5,853 nucleotides of DNA from JBCBRD01 sp039819785 (GTDB lineage Bacteria > Pseudomonadota > Alphaproteobacteria > Rhizobiales > Hyphomicrobiaceae): contig JBCBRH010000067.1 of NCBI GenBank assembly GCA_039819785.1, forward strand, positions 1-5,853, read 5' to 3'. Positions 1-5,209 of the stretch are shown here, in pieces. Each line of letters opens with the position of its first letter. The first letter of the stretch is position 1. Under the pieces are notes generated by a model. The model was not told where the DNA came from and did not search any database. It saw only the letters and a list, made by a program, of their open reading frames with translations. The position numbers were made by a program, and so were the translations under genes.

Positions 1-817
1 CAGCGGGATCAAAGCCTCCGGGCAAGTGGTTTCGATGCGGGTTGAAGGCGACACGATTGCGCCAGTCGACAAAGAAGAAATGTCGCTGCAGTTGCGCCAG
101 ATGGAAGACAGGCAACTGGCCAATCTTACGGCACGCCTGGAAAAGACTGTGGGCCAGTTCGCCGCTAGGATCGATCAATCCCACGAGCGTTTCTTGGATC
201 GGGCGCTGGAATCCCTGCTGCAGCATTTGGAAAAGAACGGCGAGAATGTCGTTTGGAAATACAGCCCCGATGGTTTGCGCATGTTGCTGCGATCCAGCTA
301 TCAGGTTTTACGACGCAACTTTCATGGGGAATGCGAATCTGTGTTCGCTCAGGCTGCGCAGGACCTGGGATCTGCTTATGAACAGATGTTCGGCGTGTCG
401 GTCAGTGGGTTCGGCATAGCGCCCCCTACACCACCGGTTGTGCCCCCGCCTGTCTCACTGGGGCAAACCATCGCCTTGGACCTGCAGACCTCCTGGTGGC
501 GGAGCTGGTGGAAGCGTCGCCGCGGATATCGGGCATTTGCAAACGGCTTCTACGAACTGATCGAAGCCGAGACATCGCCCATCGTGAACAGCCTACGAGA
601 CACGCAGACGGCTCAACTGCGTAAGGATGCCGAAAACATTTTGCGCGACTTTTTTGCAGAGCAACGCGGCATCCTGTTGGATGTGGCCGACAAGACAGAA
701 GTGCAAGTTTCCGATCTGAAAGATCTGTTTGGCGTCACCGCCCAGGCCGAACGGGAACATGTACTGGATCAGATTTTTGACACGCTGGAACATTTCACAG
801 TTCCAGCCGCAAACTAG
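1..817 (+). CDS. C-terminal part of a dynamin-like (stalk/membrane region) protein, 5' end outside window
   Basis: The frame is open from the first base and no in-frame stop precedes it. The GTG at 26 has no good ribosome site, so I read this as the 3' end of a longer gene. Numbering residues from that GTG, about 18-70 is a charged, heptad-like helix (probable coiled coil) and 80-125 is further helix. Residues 132-142 are proline-rich. At 156-166 there is a striking aromatic/basic stretch, SWWRSWWKRRR, and 170-256 is again helical, including the segment AENILRDFFAEQ. This helix-linker-helix layout, with a Trp/Arg patch in the middle, resembles the stalk and membrane-contact region of bacterial dynamin-like proteins. 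No GTPase motif is visible here; one may lie upstream. The stop overlaps the ribosome site of the GTPase gene 11 bases downstream, which argues for co-transcription. The dynamin-like assignment rests on fold style and neighbour, not on a diagnostic motif. A generic coiled-coil membrane-associated protein is the alternative. Confidence 0.6.
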   Translation, partial: SGIKASGQVVSMRVEGDTIAPVDKEEMSLQLRQMEDRQLANLTARLEKTVGQFAARIDQSHERFLDRALESLLQHLEKNGENVVWKYSPDGLRMLLRSSYQVLRRNFHGECESVFAQAAQDLGSAYEQMFGVSVSGFGIAPPTPPVVPPPVSLGQTIALDLQTSWWRSWWKRRRGYRAFANGFYELIEAETSPIVNSLRDTQTAQLRKDAENILRDFFAEQRGILLDVADKTEVQVSDLKDLFGVTAQAEREHVLDQIFDTLEHFTVPAAN

Positions 818-820
818 GGA
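816..820 (+). promoter_or_regulatory. Ribosome binding site AGGGA overlapping the preceding stop codon
   Basis: AGGGA begins inside the TAG stop of the upstream gene and sits 8 bases before the ATG at 829. It supports that start over the in-frame ATG at 835 and suggests translational coupling of the two genes. Confidence 0.55.
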
Positions 821-828
821 TAGCGGCC

Positions 829-1836
829 ATGGTGATGGAACTAGGGGGTGGACCAACGCCAATTGAAGCCTCTGGCCCGCGCAAACCTCGCATTGCGTTG
901 ATGGGCGAATTCTCGGCGGGCAAAAGCACGCTGTCCAACTTGCTCTTGGGGTCCCGCCCCTTGCCAGAGAAGGTCACCGCGACCCGACTGTCACCCGTTT
1001 GGATGTCGCGCGGGTCGGCAGCCGCACAGCGGGTAACGCTCGACGGTGAGATTGAAGAGATCGAACTGGACCGGATCGAGGAAGTTCCGGTTGAGGAAAC
1101 CCGCCTGATCCGTCTCTTCATGGAAGCTGACATTCTTGATGTCTGCGATTTGATCGACTTTCCAGGTATCTCGGACCCCAACATGTCGTCAGATGTCTGG
1201 CAGCGTGTTGTTGGGGAGGTCGATGCTGTCCTGTGGTGTACCCATGCAACCCAGGCCTGGCGGCAAAGCGAAGCCGCTGTTTGGGACGACATGCCCGAAG
1301 CGGTACGCGAAAACAGCATCCTGCTGATCACGCGTTGGGACAAGCTGACCAACGAAAAGGATCAGGGCCGGGTGATGAAACGCGTCTCGAAAGAGACAAA
1401 AGGCCTTTTTGGCGCGACCTTCCCGATCTCGCTGACCCGCGCCTTGGATGCAGGCGAAGACCTGGACAAATGGTCAAGTTCTGGAGCCGAGACTTTCACC
1501 AACTACCTCATCGAGTTGGTGCAGCATTTGGGTAGTTTCCTGCGCCAAGACGTTCCGCCGCTATATCAAGTGGGCACCCTGCCGGAAGAGTTTCGCAGAT
1601 CTATGACCCGCAAGGTTCGTGCCGCAGAGCCCACGGGAACCAAAGCCGGGCCCCAGTCTATTGCGCCACGCAGGGTTGCCAAATCAGAGGCGGCGCTGCG
1701 TTCGGCCAGACCGTCCCGCTCTCTTCGCCTGGAATCAGCACAAAGGCCGCAGCGGCTAGTCGAAGAAAGTGACAACACTGTGGCAGGTAATTCAAAACCA
1801 ACCAATCTACGGTCTGTTTTCATAGATAACGATTGA
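829..1836 (+). CDS. Dynamin-family GTPase, short form with disordered basic tail
   Basis: A 335-residue GTPase of the bacterial dynamin-like type. Visible motifs are the P-loop GEFSAGKST (residues 26-34, G1), a Thr-containing switch segment KVTATRLSPV (48-57, G2), DFPG (110-113, G3) and TRWD (168-171, G4, with Arg in place of the common Lys). The segment VDAVLWCTHATQAW (131-144) is typical of dynamin-like G domains. No signal peptide or membrane span is seen, so it should be cytosolic or peripheral at the inner membrane. The G domain ends near residue 240. The remaining 95 or so residues are rich in Arg, Ser, Pro and Ala and look disordered, instead of forming the long helical stalk and paddle of full-length dynamins (usually well over 500 residues). 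It probably pairs with the upstream protein, as tandem bacterial dynamins often do. GTP binding is well supported; membrane remodelling is inferred from the family. Confidence 0.88.
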   Translation: MVMELGGGPTPIEASGPRKPRIALMGEFSAGKSTLSNLLLGSRPLPEKVTATRLSPVWMSRGSAAAQRVTLDGEIEEIELDRIEEVPVEETRLIRLFMEADILDVCDLIDFPGISDPNMSSDVWQRVVGEVDAVLWCTHATQAWRQSEAAVWDDMPEAVRENSILLITRWDKLTNEKDQGRVMKRVSKETKGLFGATFPISLTRALDAGEDLDKWSSSGAETFTNYLIELVQHLGSFLRQDVPPLYQVGTLPEEFRRSMTRKVRAAEPTGTKAGPQSIAPRRVAKSEAALRSARPSRSLRLESAQRPQRLVEESDNTVAGNSKPTNLRSVFIDND

Positions 1837-1918
1837 TTTCGTCGCAACATCGGAGTGAAATAGGTTCGACCAGCTTAGACGGCTTTGAAAGAAGGCCAAA
1901 GATAACTTATGGATCGGC

Positions 1919-2329
1919 ATGGAAAACGCAAAACGTATCGAGGAACAGGTGACTGTGTCTGATGAACTGGACGGCCTTCGCAGTGCCTTTCCGGCGTGTG
2001 AGACGGTTGCTTTTGCAGATCTCGCATCGAAGATGGTGCTGAAAACCAGCAGCGGCAGTAAAGCGCCCCAGGAGCAGATTGACCAATTGTGTGCTGAGGC
2101 GATCTCGGTCTTCGGTGATATCGGCCCCAACCTGTCGATGTCTGACAGCGACAGTGCGACCCAAGCCGTCGTGTTCACATCCACATCGCTCAAGATTTTC
2201 CTTCGCGGAGCGCAAGAACCATCGGACATTCTGTGCTGTGTCTGCGCGCCGACGATCAACGTAGATGACTTCCTGCGACTTGCCCAACCGGCACTTGATC
2301 GCATCAGCCAGGGACCATCGGCGGCCTAA
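1919..2329 (+). CDS. Roadblock/LC7-like small protein (putative GTPase partner)
   Basis: A 136-residue soluble protein without signal peptide or membrane span. By eye the predicted order is helix (14-26), strand (28-35), strand (38-44), long helix (49-67), strands at 81-89, 90-97 and 102-110, and a C-terminal helix (113-131). That is the alpha-beta-beta-alpha-beta-beta-beta-alpha order of the Roadblock/LC7 fold, and the length also fits. Members of that family, such as MglB, bind or activate GTPases, so a gene two places from a dynamin-type GTPase is suggestive. The last strand carries three cysteines (DILCCVC, 103-109). The ATG at 1919 is the first start after an in-frame TGA at 1886. The ribosome site is weak: the only purine runs are GGA at 1911 and GAAGG at 1891-1895. 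The gene lies 82 bases after the GTPase. That it is a gene is fairly sure; the fold is an inference from secondary structure, not from a sequence motif. Confidence 0.6.
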   Translation: MENAKRIEEQVTVSDELDGLRSAFPACETVAFADLASKMVLKTSSGSKAPQEQIDQLCAEAISVFGDIGPNLSMSDSDSATQAVVFTSTSLKIFLRGAQEPSDILCCVCAPTINVDDFLRLAQPALDRISQGPSAA

Positions 2330-2365
2330 GCTCCGCCTTAGATGTCGTGAAAGGGTTGTGTTGAC

Positions 2366-3139
2366 GTGCTCAGCTTAAGGTCGCGACTGTCGCAATTGGC
2401 CGCCGCTTCGGAAACGTATAAGAACGGCGCGCGTGTCATCTCCCCATCCGGTGGCAGTGACGCACTATTTGCGATCGTCGCCGCTGTAGACGAAACCATC
2501 CTGATGCGGCGGCTCACGTTCCGTTCGGGCAGCAATCGTACCATCACGATGGTTGTGTCTGGCCGCAGAATTGTTGGCATCCTCGATGTCGCAATCCCGG
2601 GATTCGCAACAGATCTCGCTTTATTGACCGATCCGTTGCCGGAAGATGATGCCGCGGTTCAGCAGGCGTTGACGGAAACCATCACCGCTTTCGTTCAAAC
2701 AAACGAGCCGATTTCCGTGAGTTGGGAAAAGGCAAGCCGGGGCGGAGCCAAGCCCACGGCGGGTCTTTCGGTGCGTATGCTGGCAGCCGCATGGGATGTT
2801 GACCTTGATGCAACGCCCATGAAACGTTTTTTGAAGTCGTGTAAGTCTTTCGTGCCTGCCGCCCTGCACTACGAAGCTAATGTGCTGGCCGATGAACACG
2901 GCGACGCAAAAGCACTACAGCAAGTGGCCGAAGAAAAGGCTCCGTCGGCAGAGACAGCCTATCTTGCCCTTTATCCCGAACAGCGGGACGGCCCTTGGCT
3001 TATAAACATCAGCTATGGCCAACAAGACGCTACGTGCGTGTTGCTTGCCCGAGACGGTGAAGAAACAGGTCTGCTGACCTGCGATTCAGCCAGCCTTGGG
3101 CGTGTTGTCGGGCACTGGCAACGAGTCGCGCTGCACTAA
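2366..3139 (+). CDS. Conserved-looking hypothetical cytoplasmic protein, fourth gene of the GTPase block
   Basis: I do not recognise this 257-residue protein. It has no signal peptide, membrane span or catalytic motif I can name. The N-terminal half has a short helix (1-15) followed by a run of beta strands (about 34-76, including TITMVVSGRRIVGILDV). The middle (95-190) is mostly helical. The C-terminal part (197-252) is again strand-rich, with a Trp-containing WLINISYG segment, and ends in a helix. Start choice: an in-frame TGA at 2348 leaves the GTG at 2366 as the first usable start, with GAAAGGG at 2349-2355 as ribosome site, slightly far from it. It begins 36 bases after the Roadblock-like gene and should share its transcript. 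The position suggests a role with the GTPase pair, but the sequence itself does not show one. Confidence 0.8.
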   Translation: MLSLRSRLSQLAAASETYKNGARVISPSGGSDALFAIVAAVDETILMRRLTFRSGSNRTITMVVSGRRIVGILDVAIPGFATDLALLTDPLPEDDAAVQQALTETITAFVQTNEPISVSWEKASRGGAKPTAGLSVRMLAAAWDVDLDATPMKRFLKSCKSFVPAALHYEANVLADEHGDAKALQQVAEEKAPSAETAYLALYPEQRDGPWLINISYGQQDATCVLLARDGEETGLLTCDSASLGRVVGHWQRVALH

Positions 3140-3141
3140 TC

Positions 3142-3154
3142 TGTCTGCGAGACA
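3142..3154 (+). terminator. Short hairpin just after the stop of the four-gene block, weak terminator candidate
   Basis: TGTCT and AGACA pair around a GCG loop three bases after the TAA at 3137-3139. The stem is only 5 bp and is followed by AATAATA rather than a T-run, so any termination would be weak. A second 5-bp hairpin (GTGCT/AGCAC, 3189-3204) followed by TTT lies about 35 bases further on. Confidence 0.2.
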
Positions 3155-3188
3155 ATAATACTCCTTCGCATGCGCTGCCTGAAAATTT

Positions 3189-3207
3189 GTGCTGAATCGA
3201 GCACTTT
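3189..3207 (+). terminator. GTGCT/AGCAC hairpin followed by TTT, weak terminator candidate
   Basis: A perfect 5-bp stem (3189-3193 with 3200-3204) encloses a 6-base loop and runs into TTT. It lies in the gap between the four-gene block and the exported-protein gene, upstream of the TATAAT, where a terminator would be expected. The stem is short and the U tract is minimal. Confidence 0.25.
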
Positions 3208-3246
3208 CCCGGTTCAGGCCGAGAAATAGTCTCAATCTGTTCACAA

Positions 3247-3252
3247 TATAAT
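3247..3252 (+). promoter_or_regulatory. TATAAT, possible -10 element for the PstS/OmpA-like gene
   Basis: This is a perfect TATAAT in the AT-richest part of the 230-base gap, 117 bases upstream of the ATG at 3370. At 16-18 bases upstream there is no TTGACA-like hexamer (AAATAG or similar), and no extended TG element is present. If real it would need an activator or be weak. The position fits a separate promoter for the downstream gene. Confidence 0.35.
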
Positions 3253-3318
3253 TGGACCATGTTGTGGTAACGCACGAAAGTGATGTCAGTTGAGACGCCG
3301 TGTGCTGGCGGAGTTTGA

Positions 3319-3338
3319 TCAGGTGTCGGGGCACCTGA
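3319..3338 (+). repeat. Perfect 7-bp inverted repeat in the leader (operator or leader hairpin candidate)
   Basis: TCAGGTG and CACCTGA are exact reverse complements separated by TCGGGG. The repeat ends 31 bases before the start codon, downstream of the candidate -10. The arms could form an RNA hairpin in the leader or be the two half-sites of a dimeric regulator. It does not match a Pho box or another operator I know. Confidence 0.4.
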
Positions 3339-3346
3339 ATAGGGGT

Positions 3347-3369
3347 GATTTTTCGTCTAGGAGAAAATC
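3347..3369 (+). promoter_or_regulatory. Ribosome binding site AGGAG in the loop of an AT-rich inverted repeat next to the start codon
   Basis: GATTTT (3347-3352) is the exact reverse complement of AAAATC (3364-3369). The loop between them contains the strong ribosome site AGGAG (3359-3363), 6 bases before the ATG at 3370. The site clearly decides the start. Whether the 6-bp, mostly A-T stem forms in the cell is uncertain. Confidence 0.45.
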
Positions 3370-4956
3370 ATGTGGGACGGTTCGGTACTTTCTAAACGAG
3401 TTGTGGTGCGAAACGCCGCCATCCTTGGATGCGCGCTTTTGCCAACCGCGGTGTTAGCAGACGAGGTCACTCTGAAGTCGGCGGATGGTACCGTCAACTT
3501 GGTGGGTGAATTTGTTGAGTTCAAAGACGACAACTATGTCATTCGCACAGCATTGGGCGAATTACGGATCAGTGCCGCACGGGTGCGATGCGAAGGCGCA
3601 GCCTGCCCTACCTTTGAAGTGGCAGATTCAGATATGTCGATTGCCGGCTCGGATACGATCGGCGTCGGCCTGATGCCTTTGTTGATGTCCGGATTTGCGT
3701 CTTACCTCAGCGCCGAGGCAACGATCACGTCGGCAAACGAGGGTGACATCGTCGCTGAATTCATTGGCGACGGTGGTTTCGGAGAGGAGCTGGGCGCGTA
3801 CCGGGTTTCTTCCACGCGCACCAGCGATGCTTTCGACGCCTTGATCCGTGGCGAAGCAGACATTGGGATGGCCTCACGGCGCATCGTGCCGGTGGAGGCG
3901 CGCGCGCTCCGCGATGCTGGCGCGGGCAACATGATCAGCCCCGATCAGGAGCATATCCTGGCAGTGGACAGCCTGATCGTCATCGCCAATCCAAACAACC
4001 CGGTAAACTCGCTGACCTTCGATGAACTTCGGGGCGTCTATAGCGGCGTGATCACCAACTGGTCTCAAGTCGGGGGAGCCGATGCACCCATCACCGTGGT
4101 GAACCGCGACCCCGGCTCCGGCACACGCGGTGCATTCGAGAGCAGCGTTTTCGGCGACGCAGAACCGGCCAGCTCCAGTTCGTTCGTTGTTGTCGATGAC
4201 AACAACTCCGTGGCCGCGACCGTGAACCGTGATCAGAACGCGATCGGCTATGTTGGTTTCGCCTTCCAGCGTGGTGCCAAGCCGATCACGTTGACCAACG
4301 AATGCGGTTTGACGACAACACCGGACGACTTCTCCGCCAAGACGGAAGAGTATGATCTCCAGCGGCGGCTGTATCTGTATACCCGGGGTGACCTGGAGAA
4401 TGAGGCAGCCTCCACCTTCCTGGATTATGCCCTTTCAGAAGATGCTGACGGCGTCATTGCAAAGGCGGGATTTATCGATCTCGGCATTCAAGTGCGGGAA
4501 CAAGGCCCGGACAGCGAACGTGCTGAAGCCATGCAGGCGGCGGAAGCCGACGCCTACGAATCTGGTTTCATCAACGAGATGCTGGAAGAGATGTCGAACT
4601 TCGACCGCCTTTCCACCACGTTCCGCTTTCGGACAGGCGCCTCACGCCTTGACGAGCGCGGAGTTCTCGACCTCGAACGTCTGGCGCGCTTCCTGGAAAC
4701 CAAACCGGAAGGAACTGCGATCAAAATGGTTGGGTTCACCGATGATGTTGGCGCGTTCGATTCAAACCGCAATCTTTCGATAGATCGGGCTCAAAGCGTG
4801 ATGCAGCAGCTGCAGGATCTCGCTGGCGACCGATTGGCCAATATCGACATGTCATCGACCGGCTACGGCGCAATCGCGCCAGTGGGCTGCAACGTGACCG
4901 AGAAAGGTCGCGCCACGAACCGTCGCGTCGAGGTTTGGATCTCGAAAGACACGTAG
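3370..4956 (+). CDS. Exported PstS-like substrate-binding protein fused to an OmpA-like peptidoglycan-binding domain
   Basis: A 528-residue envelope protein. Residues 1-30 form a signal peptide with basic KR/R near the start, a hydrophobic AAILGCALLP core and cleavage after AVLA. Residues 31-80 are a small strand-rich module ending in two cysteines (74 and 79), which could form a disulphide. Residues 88 to about 370 are a PstS-like type II periplasmic binding domain: IAGSDTIG (91-98), EADIGMASR (162-170), RDPGSGTRG (246-254) and AIGYVGFAF (291-299). The Arg-x-x-x-Ser-Gly-Thr and Asp-Ile-Gly elements correspond to phosphate-contacting residues of E. coli PstS, so an oxyanion ligand, probably phosphate, is likely. 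Residues 418-526 form an OmpA C-terminal domain: GFTDDVG (455-461), NLSIDRA (468-474) with the Asp and Arg that hold peptidoglycan, GYG (498-500) and NRRVEVW (517-523). The usual GHTD is GFTD here. No ABC permease or ATPase gene is adjacent in the window, so it looks like a wall-anchored binder or sensor rather than part of a transporter. Confidence 0.92.
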   Translation: MWDGSVLSKRVVVRNAAILGCALLPTAVLADEVTLKSADGTVNLVGEFVEFKDDNYVIRTALGELRISAARVRCEGAACPTFEVADSDMSIAGSDTIGVGLMPLLMSGFASYLSAEATITSANEGDIVAEFIGDGGFGEELGAYRVSSTRTSDAFDALIRGEADIGMASRRIVPVEARALRDAGAGNMISPDQEHILAVDSLIVIANPNNPVNSLTFDELRGVYSGVITNWSQVGGADAPITVVNRDPGSGTRGAFESSVFGDAEPASSSSFVVVDDNNSVAATVNRDQNAIGYVGFAFQRGAKPITLTNECGLTTTPDDFSAKTEEYDLQRRLYLYTRGDLENEAASTFLDYALSEDADGVIAKAGFIDLGIQVREQGPDSERAEAMQAAEADAYESGFINEMLEEMSNFDRLSTTFRFRTGASRLDERGVLDLERLARFLETKPEGTAIKMVGFTDDVGAFDSNRNLSIDRAQSVMQQLQDLAGDRLANIDMSSTGYGAIAPVGCNVTEKGRATNRRVEVWISKDT

Positions 4957-4967
4957 GACCACATGGC

Positions 4968-4983
4968 TGCCCCTTAGGGGGCA
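4968..4983 (+). terminator. GC-rich hairpin after the PstS/OmpA-like gene, terminator candidate
   Basis: TGCCCC and GGGGCA pair around a TTAG loop, starting 12 bases after the TAG stop. The 6-bp stem is nearly all G-C, but no T-run follows (CTGGCAACAA), so it is not a classical intrinsic terminator. It could pause polymerase or protect the 3' end of the message. Confidence 0.4.
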
Positions 4984-5019
4984 CTGGCAACAACCTTTAT
5001 GACTTGAACTGCACCTGTT

Positions 5020-5038
5020 GCAGCACCCTTTGTGCTGC
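5020..5038 (+). terminator. Second hairpin (GCAGCAC/GTGCTGC) in the 4957-5209 gap
   Basis: This is a perfect 7-bp stem with a CCTTT loop, followed by CTTGGATT, a broken T-rich stretch. Together with the hairpin at 4968-4983 it makes a two-stem region between convincing genes, fitting a transcript boundary. It could also be a leader structure of the next gene. Confidence 0.4.
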
Positions 5039-5209
5039 CTTGGATTGAGATTCAACGCGCAGAAGGCGGATGACATGAAACTGACCAATGGAAACCACAA
5101 AAATGCGCGCCGGATCGCTGAACTTGTCGCGCGTAAACATTGTGGGTTCCAACCGTCGTTGAATGCGGATGATGAATATGTCCGAGGTGCAAGCTATGGG
5201 AATGCGAGA

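Noticed and set aside
795..1352. 185-residue open frame on the - strand over the GTPase gene
   Set aside because: Ser/Arg-rich composition typical of the antisense of a GC-rich gene. The + strand frame carries clear GTPase motifs.
1837..1918. Possible promoter in the 82-base gap (TTGAAA at 1885 with TATGGA at 1908)
   Set aside because: The -10 match is poor and overlaps the start region of the next gene, so I see no supportable promoter or terminator in this gap.
1807..2304. 165- and 126-residue open frames on the - strand over the Roadblock-like gene
   Set aside because: They overlap each other and the + strand gene, show no recognisable domain and have no good ribosome site. The + frame fits the direction and spacing of its neighbours. 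This is the least certain of the strand choices.
3167..3174. CGCATGCG palindrome
   Set aside because: An isolated 8-base palindrome is expected by chance and has no partner elements nearby.
3226..3244. Possible Pho box (CTGTTCA near the TATAAT)
   Set aside because: Only one half-site resembles CTGTCAT. The position 11 bases upstream reads ATAGTCT and matches poorly.
3239..3253. Possible alphaproteobacterial SOS box (GTTC-N7-GTTC)
   Set aside because: GTTC is present at 3239-3242 but the second copy is absent at the required spacing.
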